Of a DNA stretch of 64,000 nucleotides, positions 1 to 8,667 are shown one piece after another. Source of the stretch: Sinomonas cyclohexanicum (GTDB taxonomy: Bacteria; Actinomycetota; Actinomycetes; Actinomycetales; Micrococcaceae). Every line of letters begins with the position of its first letter. Positions within the stretch are counted from its first letter, which is position 1. The notes beneath the pieces are model-generated. The model was not told the DNA's origin. It saw only the letters and a program-made list of their open reading frames with translations, and ran no database searches. Position numbers and translations under genes: made by a program. The DNA is taken from contig NZ_AP024525.1 of the NCBI RefSeq assembly GCF_020886775.1, positions 992,001 through 1,056,000 of the forward strand, written 5' to 3'.

Positions 1-319
1 CCCAAGAGTCACCTCCCGCGGGCCACCCATCTCGGGTACACCAACCACGCTCCCAGGGCGTCTCAGGTACGCGAAACGCGCCGCCACGGGGGTTCCTGGT
101 ACGCGAAACGAGCCGCCAGACTCCCCGGGGTCTGGCGGCTCGCGGCGTTCCCGACGCCCGACGGCGGGTGCGTGGCCTGCGCGGGCCGGGCACACGCCGT
201 CGTGCGTACCCGAAACGTCCAGGCCGCGGATTAGCTGTACCCGCAAGGCGGGCGAGGGTTGGACTCACGGCCGGCGGGTAACCCTCCCGGGTGACGCGGT
301 GCGTCGGACGGAGGATGAG
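1..319. other. Intergenic region rich in short repeats
   Basis: No gene was recognised here. It holds two near copies of GGTACGCGAAACG (65-77 and 98-110), a hairpin, one copy of the dispersed 12-mer (CGCCGTCGTGCG, 195-206), and a TCTCGGGTACACCAAC segment that recurs inverted near 1301-1320 and resembles the 32-bp tandem repeat at 33.7 kb. The promoter of the lipoprotein gene at 320 should lie in its last 100 bases, but no clear -35/-10 pair was seen. Confidence 0.6.
109..142. terminator. Hairpin, 13-bp perfect stem
   Basis: CGAGCCGCCAGAC (109-121) pairs exactly with 130-142 around an 8-base loop. There is no T-run. It probably ends transcription from a gene to the left of the window. Confidence 0.5.
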
Positions 320-1189
320 ATGGACATCAGGAAAGCTCTCGGCGTCAGCGCGGTGGGTGCGGCGGCCGTGATGCTGGCGGCGTGCTCGGGCGGTGGCGGC
401 AGTGCGCCCTCGGCCTCGCCGTCCGGATCGGCCAGCGGCTCGGCGAGCCCGAGCGCGAAGGTCTACTCGGAAAATGACCTGCGCAGCATGGTCTCGGGCC
501 TGAAGGACTCCGACGGCAACGAGCTGACGCCGTACTCCCAGGATCAGGTGACGGCGGCCAAGGACCTCGGGAAGATCCTCCTCGACGCGGCGACCGTGGA
601 TCCGAGCGACTGCAAGTCGATCGCCACCGCTGGCCTCGTCAAGAGTGTTGAGAACGGCTCCGTGGCCGTGGCGATCTCCGAGAGCCAGATGCCCCGGACT
701 GCGTCCGCGCAGTCGAGCGGCCAGGGTCCGGATGCCCAGCAGCTTCTGAACGACATCAGCGGCAAGATGAGCCAGTGCTCCACGTTCACGGTCTCCGCAC
801 TGGGCCAGAAGGTCACCGTCACGAGCAAGGAACTGCAGGCCAAGACCGACGCCGCGCAGACGTTCGGCACGGTCAGCACGCGCGGCGGCAACAGCTCGGA
901 CATGCTCATGCAGGTCTCGGGCGCGCAGGGGCGACTGCTCGTGGTGGCTACGAAGAGTGGCGGGAACCTCGGCGACAAGGACCAGTCAGAACTCGAAGGC
1001 CTCGTGAACCAGATGCTCTCGAAGGCCTCGGGCTCCGCTCCTGCCTCGCCGTCAGGGTCCGCGGGCATGGGCAGCTCGACGTCGACCACGTCAGGTTCGC
1101 CCGGCTCATCGGAGTCGATGAGCCCATCGGGCAGCTCCGGCGCGAGCTCGAGCTCAGGCGCGTCGAGCTCGCCGAGCCCCTCGCAGTAG
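320..1189 (+). CDS. Ser/Pro-rich secreted lipoprotein of unknown function
   Basis: A predicted 289-residue lipoprotein. ATG 320 is chosen because GGAGG (309-313) is correctly spaced upstream; an upstream GTG at 299 is possible but has no such site. The N-terminus has a short charged region, a hydrophobic stretch and the lipobox LAAC with Cys at about residue 22, so it should be lipidated and face outside the membrane. Ser/Gly/Pro linkers flank the lipobox, and the last 50 or so residues are almost all Ser, Gly, Ala and Pro. The middle (about residues 45-230) looks folded and has two Cys (in DPSDCKS and MSQCST) that could form a disulfide. No family was recognised. It converges on iolB, separated by a 60-bp perfect palindrome. 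Confidence 0.75.
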   Translation: MDIRKALGVSAVGAAAVMLAACSGGGGSAPSASPSGSASGSASPSAKVYSENDLRSMVSGLKDSDGNELTPYSQDQVTAAKDLGKILLDAATVDPSDCKSIATAGLVKSVENGSVAVAISESQMPRTASAQSSGQGPDAQQLLNDISGKMSQCSTFTVSALGQKVTVTSKELQAKTDAAQTFGTVSTRGGNSSDMLMQVSGAQGRLLVVATKSGGNLGDKDQSELEGLVNQMLSKASGSAPASPSGSAGMGSSTSTTSGSPGSSESMSPSGSSGASSSSGASSSPSPSQ

Positions 1190-1194
1190 TCCTC

Positions 1195-1254
1195 GGTACG
1201 CACGACGGCGTGTGCCCGGCCCGCGCGGGCCGGGCACACGCCGTCGTGCGTACC
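1195..1254. terminator. 60-bp perfect palindrome between convergent genes
   Basis: The 30 bases 1195-1224 are the exact reverse complement of 1225-1254, with no loop. Both arms contain the 12-mer CGCACGACGGCG. It lies between the ends of the lipoprotein gene (+) and iolB (-), so a bidirectional terminator is the simplest reading. There is no T-tract. Confidence 0.7.
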
Positions 1255-1321
1255 CGCAACGCCCTGGGGCGCGATGCCGCGTTCCCGAGACGCCCCAGGG
1301 GGCGGGTTGGTGTACCCGAGA

Positions 1322-2239
1322 TCAGGCGGTGAAGGGCAGGCGCGGGTCGACCTGCTGGGAGTCCCAGGTCGAGCGGATCCAGCCGTGGTGCGGGTCGTCG
1401 CTGATGAGCCACTCGCGCACGCGGCCCGGTCCGGCCATGACGTTGAGGTAGTACAGGTCGTAGCCCGGCGCGGCCATCGCGGGGCCGTGCCAGCCGTAGG
1501 GGACGAGCACGACGTCGCCCGTGCGCACCTCTGCGTTGACGTCGATGGGCCGCTCGTCCGAGGCATACACGCGCGCGTACCCCACAGGGTCCTGCCCAGC
1601 CGCCCGCGCGTCCCCGGTCGGGGAGCCGGGCGCGAGGCGCGTTTCGAAGTAGTAGACCTCCTCGAGGAAGGTCTCGCCGTCCTTCTCCTCGTCGTGCTTG
1701 TGCGGCGGGTAGGAGGACCAGTTGCCCGCCGGCGTGATGACCTCGCACACGATGAAGCGGTCCGCCTCGAGCGCGGCGGGAGTGCCGAAGTTGTGCACCT
1801 GGCGCGAGCAGTTCCCGGCCCCGCGCAGCTCCACGGGGGTCTCCTCGGCCCGGATCAGGCGTGTGGGGTACGCGGCGCTGGCGGGGGCGAGCGCGACGGC
1901 GACCCGGCCGCCGTCGTGCGAGCGGATCTCCGCGGCCTTCCCGATCCCCGTGTAGAGCACGTCGCTCGGGCCCGCGAAGACCGAGCCGCGGCCACGCAGG
2001 GAGTAGGACTCGTCGTCGACCGTCACCTCGAAGCCGCCCGCCAGCGGGACGATGATGCGCTCCTCGCCGGCCGCGGCGAGCGAGACCGACGTCCCGGGGG
2101 CGAGTTCGGCCACCTTGATGCCCGTGTGCGCCCAGCCCGGAACCGAGGGAGCGCTGCTGTTCTCGTCGCCCGTGGGGCCGAGGGAGACCTGCCAGTCCCC
2201 ATCCTTGGCCGAACCGAGGGGGTAGACCCACTCCGTCAT
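1322..2239 (-). CDS. iolB: 5-deoxy-glucuronate isomerase
   Basis: IolB converts 5-deoxy-D-glucuronate to 2-deoxy-5-keto-gluconate in cytosolic myo-inositol catabolism. The 305-residue length is typical of this bicupin family. Recognisable conserved blocks are GNWSSYPPHKHDEE (metal-binding His cluster, about residues 172-185), LEEVYYF, VLVPYGWHGP and YYLNVMAGP. The start follows GAGAGGAAT. It lies 41 bp downstream of the GntR gene on the same strand and is probably co-transcribed with it. The other ring-cleavage genes (iolC, iolD, iolE) are not in this window, so the pathway must be completed elsewhere if it works. Confidence 0.93.
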   Translation of the reverse strand: MTEWVYPLGSAKDGDWQVSLGPTGDENSSAPSVPGWAHTGIKVAELAPGTSVSLAAAGEERIIVPLAGGFEVTVDDESYSLRGRGSVFAGPSDVLYTGIGKAAEIRSHDGGRVAVALAPASAAYPTRLIRAEETPVELRGAGNCSRQVHNFGTPAALEADRFIVCEVITPAGNWSSYPPHKHDEEKDGETFLEEVYYFETRLAPGSPTGDARAAGQDPVGYARVYASDERPIDVNAEVRTGDVVLVPYGWHGPAMAAPGYDLYYLNVMAGPGRVREWLISDDPHHGWIRSTWDSQQVDPRLPFTA

Positions 2240-2280
2240 GTGATTCCTCTCGTCAGGGGGCGGTCCGCGCTGGCCTGTGC

Positions 2281-3021
2281 CTAGCGCTGGACCAGCGTCA
2301 TCTCGAAGCTGTAGGAGTCGGCGCGGTACACGTGCCGGCCGGTCTCGACGCTGCGGCCGGTGTCGTCGACGGCCGTGCGTTCCATGGTCACGAGCGCCGA
2401 CCCGGGTGCGACCCCGAGCAGCTCGGCCTGGTACTCGTCCGCGACCGCCGCGCCGATCCGCTGGTTGGCGAGGCGGAAGTTCACGCCCGCGTCGCGCAGC
2501 ATCTGGTACATGCCGTGTTCCCTCAGGCCGCCCTCGGTGAGCTCGGCGACGTCGTCGCGCACCCAGTTCTCCATGAGCGCGAGCGGCTTCTCGTCCACCG
2601 AGCGCAGGCGGGTGAAGTGGTAGACCCCGACGCCGGACGGCAGCTGGAGCGTGTCCACGACGTCCTTCTCGGCGGGGCCGTGGCGGAAGTTGAGCACCTG
2701 GGTGGTCGGCTTCTTGCCGCCGCTCGCCAGGTCGTCGAAGAGGCTGGAGAGTTCGAGGTGGCGGCGCACCTGGCTCGCCACCACCTGTGTGCCCACGCCC
2801 CGCTTGCGGACGAGCAGGCCCGCGCGGACGAGCTCGTCCATGGCCTTGCGCATGGTGGGTCGGGACAGGTTGAGCTGGGCGGCGAGGTCGATCTCATTCT
2901 CGAGCTTGGATCCAGGCTCGAGGGCGCCGCTGCGGATCATCGCCTCGATGCCCTGGACCACCTGATGGTACAGGGGGACGGGGGACGAACGGTCGATCGC
3001 GATGTTGAGGGTTGCTGCCAT
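2281..3021 (-). CDS. GntR-family regulator (HutC/UTRA type), probable inositol regulator
   Basis: A 246-residue transcription factor. The N-terminal winged helix (about residues 10-75) has the typical SPVPLYHQV...SGALEPGSKL and LSRPTMRKAMDELV segments. The rest resembles a UTRA effector domain, ending with RHVYRADSYSFEMTL. ATG 3021 is preceded by AAGGAGGGG at ideal spacing; the frame stays open further upstream, but those starts lack a ribosome site. It precedes iolB and diverges from an ABC importer. A TTGATAGGACAAA copy lies 61 bp upstream of its own start, and similar copies precede three dehydrogenase operons in this window. It is therefore inferred to be the shared, autoregulated repressor of the locus. 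The ligand is unknown. Confidence 0.87.
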   Translation of the reverse strand: MAATLNIAIDRSSPVPLYHQVVQGIEAMIRSGALEPGSKLENEIDLAAQLNLSRPTMRKAMDELVRAGLLVRKRGVGTQVVASQVRRHLELSSLFDDLASGGKKPTTQVLNFRHGPAEKDVVDTLQLPSGVGVYHFTRLRSVDEKPLALMENWVRDDVAELTEGGLREHGMYQMLRDAGVNFRLANQRIGAAVADEYQAELLGVAPGSALVTMERTAVDDTGRSVETGRHVYRADSYSFEMTLVQR

Positions 3022-3081
3022 GACCCCTCCTTGGGTCCAGGCTTCCGGGGCGCTGCACGGGGGCCCTGTCCGCATGTTTAT

Positions 3082-3094
3082 TTGATAGGACAAA
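3082..3094. promoter_or_regulatory. GntR-type operator motif upstream of the GntR gene
   Basis: TTGATAGGACAAA matches the motif at 6486, 9749 and 22498 at 12 or 11 of 13 positions. It lies in the 319-bp divergent region 3022-3340. The same region has a related GTAGACAAAGT (3233-3243) directly before a TTGACA (3245-3250), the likely -35 box of the importer operon. Confidence 0.55.
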
Positions 3095-3340
3095 ATCTCC
3101 GTCTTGATCGTAGCACTGCCTGCCGCGCGATGTCAGGCCTTTTCCGCGGCAGTCTGGTTCAAGATGTATGTCATGAAGGCGTGACAAATAGCGCGTGCCG
3201 TCCGCGAGGTGCGAGGTAATTAGTGCTTATGTGTAGACAAAGTATTGACATGTGTGAAGTGAATCACCCAAGATCAAGCCAAGGCCCACGAGCCGCGGCG
3301 GAACGTCAGCGGCAGGGCCACGGATCGAAGGAGATTCCCC

Positions 3341-4330
3341 GTGACGAAGTACTCGTGGCGCCGCGCAGCAGTCGCAGCGCTCGCCGTCCCGATGCTCGCC
3401 CTCGCCGCGTGCTCCGCCGGCGGCAAGCAGGCCACTGACACCAGCGCCGGCGGTGGCCAGGCTGTCTCGACGCCGAGAATCAAGGTTGCGCTCATCACCC
3501 ACGCCGCGGCGGGCGATACGTTCTGGGACATCGTGCGCAAGGGCGCCGAGGAGGCCGCGGCCAAGGACAACGTCGACCTCCAGTACCTCAATGACCCCGA
3601 GGCCGGTCGCCAGGCCCAGCTCGTCCAGCAGGCCATCGACCAGAAGGTGGACGGCATCGCCGTCACGCTCGCGACGCCGGACGCCCTCAAGGACGTCGTC
3701 AAGAAGGCCACCGATGCGGGCATTCCGGTGGTGAGCCTCAATGCCGGCGAGGACGTCTCCGCCCAGCTGGGCGCCTTCACCCACTTCGGCTCCAACGAGA
3801 AGCTCGCCGGCGAGGCCGTCGGCTCCAAGCTCGCCTCGGGCGGCTTCAAGCACCCCATCTGCGTCATCCAGCAGCAGGGCCACGTTGGCCTCGAGAACCG
3901 CTGCGCGGGCGTCAAGGAGAAGGTCCCCGGCACCGAGGTGCTCTACGTCAACGGCCAGGACATGACCTCGGTGCAGTCGACCGCGACCGCCAAGCTGCAG
4001 GCCACCAAGGACGCCGACGTCATCATCGGCCTCGGCGCCCCGATCACGATCACGCTGCTCAAGTCGGTCTCCGATGCCGGCAGCGCCGCGAAGGTCGCGT
4101 CCTTCGACCTGAATGCCGAGCTCGCCCAGGACATCGTGGATGGCAAGGTCATCTTCACGGTCGACCAGCAGCCGTGGCTCCAGGGCTACATGTCCGTGGA
4201 TGCGCTCTGGCAGAACAAGCGGGGTGGATTCAAGCTGGGTGGTGGGCAGCCCGTCCTGACGGGTCCGACCATCGTCGACAAGTCCAACGCGTCCGATGTC
4301 CTCAAGTTCGCCCAGCAGGGCGTTCGCTAG
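3341..4330 (+). CDS. Sugar/polyol ABC importer, substrate-binding lipoprotein
   Basis: A 329-residue periplasmic-binding-protein-like lipoprotein (ribose/inositol class, Peripla_BP_4 fold). GTG 3341 follows GAAGGAGATTCCCC. The signal peptide ends in LALAAC with Cys at about residue 24. The mature part starts IKVALITHAAAGDTFWDIV and has QLVQQAIDQKVDGIAVT and GIPVVSLNAG, all typical of this fold, plus a Cys pair (in HPICVIQ and ENRCAGV). It is the first gene of an importer operon with the permease and ATPase that follow. Location beside iolB and inositol-type dehydrogenases suggests myo-inositol or a related polyol as substrate; this is inference. Confidence 0.88.
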   Translation: MTKYSWRRAAVAALAVPMLALAACSAGGKQATDTSAGGGQAVSTPRIKVALITHAAAGDTFWDIVRKGAEEAAAKDNVDLQYLNDPEAGRQAQLVQQAIDQKVDGIAVTLATPDALKDVVKKATDAGIPVVSLNAGEDVSAQLGAFTHFGSNEKLAGEAVGSKLASGGFKHPICVIQQQGHVGLENRCAGVKEKVPGTEVLYVNGQDMTSVQSTATAKLQATKDADVIIGLGAPITITLLKSVSDAGSAAKVASFDLNAELAQDIVDGKVIFTVDQQPWLQGYMSVDALWQNKRGGFKLGGGQPVLTGPTIVDKSNASDVLKFAQQGVR

Positions 4331-4396
4331 ACCGCAGCGGTACCGGGCCGCGCGGCGTCGCCCGCCGCGCGGCCCATCTACCAAGGAGCATTCCTC

Positions 4397-5449
4397 ATGG
4401 CAACTGCAACATTGCCTTCGGCGCCGGCGCCGATCGCGGACGAGAGGGTCGGGCGTCGTGGTCCGTTCCAGAAGCTTCTCGGGCGTCCCGAGGTGGGCGC
4501 CCTGGTGGGCGCGATCGTCCTGTTCATCTTCTTCTCCGCCGTCTCGAGCACATTCCTGCAGCCGAGCGCGTTCGCGACGGTGCTGTACGGTTCCTCGACG
4601 ATCGGGATCATGGCGGTGGGCGTGTCCCTGCTGATGATCGGCGGGGAGTTCGACCTCTCCGCCGGCGTCGCGGTGATCTCCTCGGCCCTGAGCGCGTCCC
4701 TGTTCTCGTGGAACTTCGGCCTGAACGTCTGGGTCGGTGTCGTGCTGGCGCTTGCCGTCTCGCTCGGCATCGGGTTCGTCAACGGGTGGATCCAGGCCAA
4801 GACCAAGCTGCCCTCGTTCATCGTGACCCTCGCGACGTTCCTGATGCTCACCGGCCTGAACCTGGCCTTGACCCGTGCGATCGGGGGTGCGGTCTCCTCC
4901 CCGTCGATCGCGCAGATGGACGGCTTCGCCGCGGCCAAGGCCGTCTTCGCCTCCTCGGTGACCATCGCAGGGGTCGATGTGAAGATCACGGTCTTCTACT
5001 GGATCGTGCTGGTGGTGATCGCCTCGTGGATCCTGCTGCGCACCCGGGTGGGGAACTGGATCTTCTCTGTGGGCGGGGACGCCAACGCTGCCCGCGCCGT
5101 GGGCGTGCCGGTGACGGCCACGAAGATCGGGCTGTTCATGGGCGTCGGGTTCTGCGGCTGGCTGCTGGGCATGCACAACCTCTTCGCCTTCGACTCGGTC
5201 CAGTCGGGCGAGGGCGTGGGCAACGAGTTCCTCTACATCATCGCCGCGGTGATCGGCGGGTGCCTGCTCACCGGCGGGTACGGGTCCGCGGTGGGCGGGG
5301 CGATCGGCGCGTTCATCTTCGGCATGGCCAACAAGGGCATCGTGTACGCGCAGTGGAACCCGGACTGGTTCAAGTTCTTCCTGGGCCTGATGCTCCTGCT
5401 GGCCACAATCGTGAACCTCATCGTCAAGAAGCGCGCGGAACTGAAGTAG
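4397..5449 (+). CDS. ABC importer permease, RbsC/FrcC type
   Basis: A 350-residue integral membrane protein with about 8-10 hydrophobic segments, of the branched/ribose permease family (BPD_transp_2). Family-typical stretches are LMIGGEFDLSAGVAV, GFVNGWIQAKTKLPSFIVTLATFLMLTG and the late VGGAIGAFIFGMANKGIVYAQW. The start follows AAGGAG. It lies 66 bp after the binding protein and 9 bp before the ATPase, so the three genes form one transport operon. It should form the dimeric channel. Confidence 0.9.
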   Translation: MATATLPSAPAPIADERVGRRGPFQKLLGRPEVGALVGAIVLFIFFSAVSSTFLQPSAFATVLYGSSTIGIMAVGVSLLMIGGEFDLSAGVAVISSALSASLFSWNFGLNVWVGVVLALAVSLGIGFVNGWIQAKTKLPSFIVTLATFLMLTGLNLALTRAIGGAVSSPSIAQMDGFAAAKAVFASSVTIAGVDVKITVFYWIVLVVIASWILLRTRVGNWIFSVGGDANAARAVGVPVTATKIGLFMGVGFCGWLLGMHNLFAFDSVQSGEGVGNEFLYIIAAVIGGCLLTGGYGSAVGGAIGAFIFGMANKGIVYAQWNPDWFKFFLGLMLLLATIVNLIVKKRAELK

Positions 5450-5458
5450 GAACGGGAC

Positions 5459-6382
5459 GTGACCACCATGGCAGAAGTCGTCAGCAACAAGGACCTCCTG
5501 GCTGCGGCCGGGGAGACCGATCCCCTCACCGACCGGCCCGTGCACCTGCTGCGCCTGGACGGCGTGGGCAAGCACTACGGGAATGTCATCGCCCTGCGGG
5601 ACGTGACCATGGCCGTGGACAACGGCCGTGTGACCTGCGTCCTGGGCGACAACGGTGCCGGCAAGTCGACGCTGATCAAGATCATCGCCGGCCTGCACCA
5701 GCACGATGCGGGAACCTTCACCATCCTGGGCGAGGAGCGGAAGCTGAGCAGCCCGCGGGAGGCCCTGGATGCGGGCATCGCCGCGGTCTACCAGGACCTC
5801 GCGGTGGTCTCGCTCATGCCGATCTGGCGCAACTTCTTCCTCGGCTCCGAGCTGACCACCGGGTGGGGCCCGTTCAAGCGCATGGACGTGGCCAGGATGA
5901 AGGAGATCACCAAGAAGGAGCTCGCCGACATGGGCATCGACCTGCGCGATGTCGAGCAGCCCATCGGCCAGCTCTCCGGCGGCGAGCGCCAGTGCGTGGC
6001 CATCGCCCGGGCGGTGTACTTCGGGGCCAAGGTCCTGATCCTGGATGAGCCCACTGCGGCCCTGGGCGTGAAGCAGTCCGGGGTTGTGCTGCGCTACATC
6101 CTCCAGGCCAGGGACCGCGGGCTGGGGGTCATCTTCATCACCCACAACCCGCACCACGCCTTCCCCGTCGGGGACCGGTTCCTGCTCCTGAAGCGCGGCC
6201 GCTCGATCGGCTACTACGACAAGAAGGACATCACCCTCGAGGAGCTCACCGCCCAGATGGCCGGCGGCGCCGAGCTTGCCGAGCTCGCCCACGAGCTCGA
6301 ACAGCTCGGCGGCCACACCCAGGCCCTCCAGGAGGTCAAGGCAGAAGCCGCCGCCGTCGAGGCGGAGGCCCCCAAGGCCTGA
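5459..6382 (+). CDS. ABC importer ATPase, single-domain FrcA type
   Basis: This 307-residue protein powers the importer. It has one nucleotide-binding domain: Walker [10 protein letters not shown] (about residue 64), Q-loop VYQDL, signature LSGGERQ (about 168) and Walker [12 protein letters not shown] (about 189), followed by a switch His in FITHN. Ribose-type ATPases of the RbsA class are usually about 500 residues with two fused domains; this is the half-length FrcA form and presumably works as a homodimer. The C-terminus is a Glu/Ala-rich tail. The start may be GTG 5459 or the ATG at 5468. Confidence 0.9.
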   Translation: MTTMAEVVSNKDLLAAAGETDPLTDRPVHLLRLDGVGKHYGNVIALRDVTMAVDNGRVTCVLGDNGAGKSTLIKIIAGLHQHDAGTFTILGEERKLSSPREALDAGIAAVYQDLAVVSLMPIWRNFFLGSELTTGWGPFKRMDVARMKEITKKELADMGIDLRDVEQPIGQLSGGERQCVAIARAVYFGAKVLILDEPTAALGVKQSGVVLRYILQARDRGLGVIFITHNPHHAFPVGDRFLLLKRGRSIGYYDKKDITLEELTAQMAGGAELAELAHELEQLGGHTQALQEVKAEAAAVEAEAPKA

Positions 6383-6398
6383 CGTCACGTGTGAGGGG

Positions 6399-6447
6399 CG
6401 CACGACGGCGCGGCGCGGCACCCAGCCGACCGCGCCGTCGTCGTGCG
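6399..6447. terminator. Hairpin after the importer operon
   Basis: CGCACGA (6399-6405) pairs with TCGTGCG (6441-6447), and CGGCGCGG pairs inside with a three-base bulge. The left arm is a copy of the dispersed 12-mer. There is no T-run. Confidence 0.5.
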
Positions 6448-6485
6448 TCACCCCGCCCCGGCCCGCGGCCATCAGCGGTCAGGTC

Positions 6486-6543
6486 TTGACAGGACAAAGT
6501 CCGGACGCCTTAGATGGTCTGGACACTATATTGGAACGTTCCA
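6486..6543 (+). promoter_or_regulatory. Promoter with GntR-type motif and LacI-type operator
   Basis: TTGACAGGACAAA (6486-6498) includes a consensus -35 TTGACA; TTAGAT (6510-6515) is a possible -10 at 18 bp. Downstream, TGGAACGTTCCA (6532-6543) is a perfect 12-bp palindrome whose ATATTGGAACGTTCC context recurs before the dehydrogenase gene at 22600. Dual control by the GntR and a LacI protein is inferred. Confidence 0.6.
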
Positions 6544-6564
6544 CTATCCCGGAGAAGAGACTTC

Positions 6565-7569
6565 ATGACCATCAGAGTGGGCGTCATCGGCGCCGGAATC
6601 ATGGGCGCCGACCACGTGCGCAACCTTGCGGGCGCGGTCAGTGGCGCGGCCGTCTCGCTCGTCGCGGACCTCGACGCCGGCCGCGCGGCTGCCGCTGCCG
6701 GTCCCGCTGGCGCTCGCAGCACCACGGACCCGAAGGCGCTCATCAAGGACCGGGACGTCGACGCCGTCGTCATCGCCTCGCACGACTCGACCCATGCCGA
6801 CCTGCTCCTCGCGTGCCTCGACGCGCGCAAGCCCGTCCTGTGCGAGAAGCCGCTCGCGCCGACGGTCGAGGAGGGGCGCGCCGTCGTCCAGGCGGAGGAG
6901 GCCGTCGCCGAGGAACTCGGCCGCAGCCTCGTCTCGCTGGGCTTCATGCGCCGCTTCGATCCGGCCCACACGGAGCTCAAGCGGCGGCTCGAGGCCGGGG
7001 AATTCGGCGACGTCCTCACGGCGCACTGCGTGAGCCGCAACGTGCGCTCCGCCCCGGACGCGACCAACGTCTCCGCCATCACCAACTCCGCTATCCACGA
7101 GCTCGACTCGATGCCGTGGCTCCTCGGTACCTCCGTGGCCGAGGTCGCGTGGGTCTCCGGGCGCAAGACGTCCGCGCTCGCGCCGGCCGGCCTCCAGGAC
7201 CCCGCTTTCATGCTCCTGCGCATGGCGGACGGCACGCTCGTGACGCTCGAGCTGTTCCTCAACGCCGAGTACGGCTACTCGACGCGCCTCGAGGTCGTGG
7301 GGGAACGCGGGACTGCGAGCTTCACCGAGTCGCCGCTCCTCGAGGTCAACCTCGACCGGCGCCGCGCGACCGAGTACCCCGCGGACTGGCGCCCGCGCTT
7401 CGCCGACGCCTACCGGATCGAGCTCAAGGCGTGGATCGACTCCCTGGCGACCGGCGCGCCGTCGCCCCTCGCGACCGCCCGGGACGGCCTCCGTGCGTCC
7501 GAGATCGGCGCCGCGCTCGTTGCCTCGATCGACGCCGGCGGCGCATTCGTGCCGGTGGTGCACGGGTGA
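6565..7569 (+). CDS. Gfo/Idh/MocA dehydrogenase, inositol 2-dehydrogenase-like
   Basis: A 334-residue NAD(P)-dependent oxidoreductase. The Rossmann motif VGVIGAGIMG is at the extreme N-terminus, the family's CEKPL motif at about residues 93-97 carries the catalytic-region Lys, and ITNSAIHELDSMPWLLG holds the conserved His-Asp pair. These fit inositol 2-dehydrogenase (IolG) relatives, but five paralogs occur in this window and substrates cannot be told apart by eye. The start follows GGAGAAGAG; an upstream in-frame start at 6514 lies inside the promoter. It overlaps the next dehydrogenase by 4 bp. Confidence 0.88.
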   Translation: MTIRVGVIGAGIMGADHVRNLAGAVSGAAVSLVADLDAGRAAAAAGPAGARSTTDPKALIKDRDVDAVVIASHDSTHADLLLACLDARKPVLCEKPLAPTVEEGRAVVQAEEAVAEELGRSLVSLGFMRRFDPAHTELKRRLEAGEFGDVLTAHCVSRNVRSAPDATNVSAITNSAIHELDSMPWLLGTSVAEVAWVSGRKTSALAPAGLQDPAFMLLRMADGTLVTLELFLNAEYGYSTRLEVVGERGTASFTESPLLEVNLDRRRATEYPADWRPRFADAYRIELKAWIDSLATGAPSPLATARDGLRASEIGAALVASIDAGGAFVPVVHG

Positions 7570-8591
7570 GCGCGTTCCAGTTCCCGCAGACCCGCGTCCC
7601 CGACGCGGCCGAGGCGCCGAGCCTGCGGTGGGGGATCGCCGGGCCGGGCTGGATCGCCGAGCGGTTCGCGGACTCCCTCCGCCTCCACGGCACACAGCGC
7701 GTGACGGCCGTCGGCTCCCGCTCGACTGACCGCGCCGAGGCCTTCGCCGCGCCTCGCGGGCTGCGCGCGCACGGCTCATACGAGGCGCTCGCCTCGGACC
7801 CCGAGGTCGACGTCGTCTACGTCGCCACGCCCCACACGGCCCACCTCGAGGTGGCCCTCGCCGCCCTCGAGGCCGGCAAGCACGTGCTCGTCGAGAAGCC
7901 CCTCGGCGTCAGCGCCGCGGAGGCACAGACGATCGCAGACGCCGCGCGGTCCCGGGGGCTGTTCGCCGCCGAGGCTCTCTGGACCGCCTTCCTGCCCTCG
8001 TACGACGTCGCGCGGCAGCTCATCCGAGGCGGGCACCTGGGCGAGCTGACCGCCGTCGTGGGCGACTACGGCGAGTGCCTTCCGTCGAGCCACCGCGCGC
8101 ACGACCCGGCGCTCGCCGGCGGCCCGCTCCTCGACCTCGGCGTCTACCTGCTCGCCCTCGCCACGGACATCCTCGGCGAGCCGGAGCGCGTCCTGGGGCT
8201 GGGGACGCCGCAGGGGAATGGCGTGAACGGGCAGCTGTCCGCCCTCCTCGGCTTCCCGGGTGGGGCGCAGGCCACCCTCACCACGACGATGCTCGGGTTC
8301 ACGCCCGCGCAGCTCACCGTGGTCGGCGCGGAGGCCGCCCTGACGTTTGACGGGCCGTTCAACGCGCCCGGCGGACTGACGGTCCGCACGGCCGACGGCC
8401 AGACCCACCGCTGGGACGGCGCGCCCGGTTCGCACGTGGATGGGCTGCACTTCCAGGCCGCCGCCGCGGCCAGGGCCATCGCGGCGGGTCGGACGGAGGT
8501 GGCCGAGCGCCCGCTCGAGGCGAGCATCCTCGCGCTGCGGGTCGCCGACGAGCTGCGGCGGCAGGTCGGGATCGTGTACCCGGGGGAGTAG
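7566..8591 (+). CDS. Gfo/Idh/MocA dehydrogenase, dimeric dihydrodiol dehydrogenase-like
   Basis: A 341-residue oxidoreductase starting at GTG 7566, whose GTGA overlaps the previous stop, so translation is coupled. The nucleotide-binding motif is WGIAGPGWIAERFADSL (Gly-Pro-Gly in place of Gly-Ala-Gly), followed by YVATPHTAHLEVALAALEAGKHVLVEKPLG and FAAEALWTAFLP. The last segment is typical of the trans-1,2-dihydrobenzene-diol/xylose dehydrogenase branch rather than IolG. Its substrate is unknown; it probably acts on a product or relative of the upstream enzyme's substrate. Confidence 0.85.
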   Translation: MSAFQFPQTRVPDAAEAPSLRWGIAGPGWIAERFADSLRLHGTQRVTAVGSRSTDRAEAFAAPRGLRAHGSYEALASDPEVDVVYVATPHTAHLEVALAALEAGKHVLVEKPLGVSAAEAQTIADAARSRGLFAAEALWTAFLPSYDVARQLIRGGHLGELTAVVGDYGECLPSSHRAHDPALAGGPLLDLGVYLLALATDILGEPERVLGLGTPQGNGVNGQLSALLGFPGGAQATLTTTMLGFTPAQLTVVGAEAALTFDGPFNAPGGLTVRTADGQTHRWDGAPGSHVDGLHFQAAAAARAIAAGRTEVAERPLEASILALRVADELRRQVGIVYPGE

Positions 8592-8632
8592 CGGCACCCC
8601 CGCGTCTGGGAGTCAGCTCCTGGGGGTCACCT

Positions 8633-8667
8633 TCTGACGCGAAGATTCTTCGAACCTTCGCGTCAGA
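8633..8667. terminator. 12-bp hairpin between convergent genes
   Basis: TCTGACGCGAAG (8633-8644) pairs exactly with 8656-8667. The right arm overlaps the stop codon of the LacI gene on the minus strand. A related element (8621-8644) recurs inverted at 44.09-44.12 kb at the right edge of the IS island. Confidence 0.6.

Noticed and set aside
3227-6472. Very long antisense open frame (over 1000 codons) opposite the ABC importer operon
   Set aside because: It is the third-position shadow of three well-matched genes; the translation is low-complexity Gly/Arg/His/Glu-rich with no domain. High-GC DNA commonly leaves such antisense frames open.
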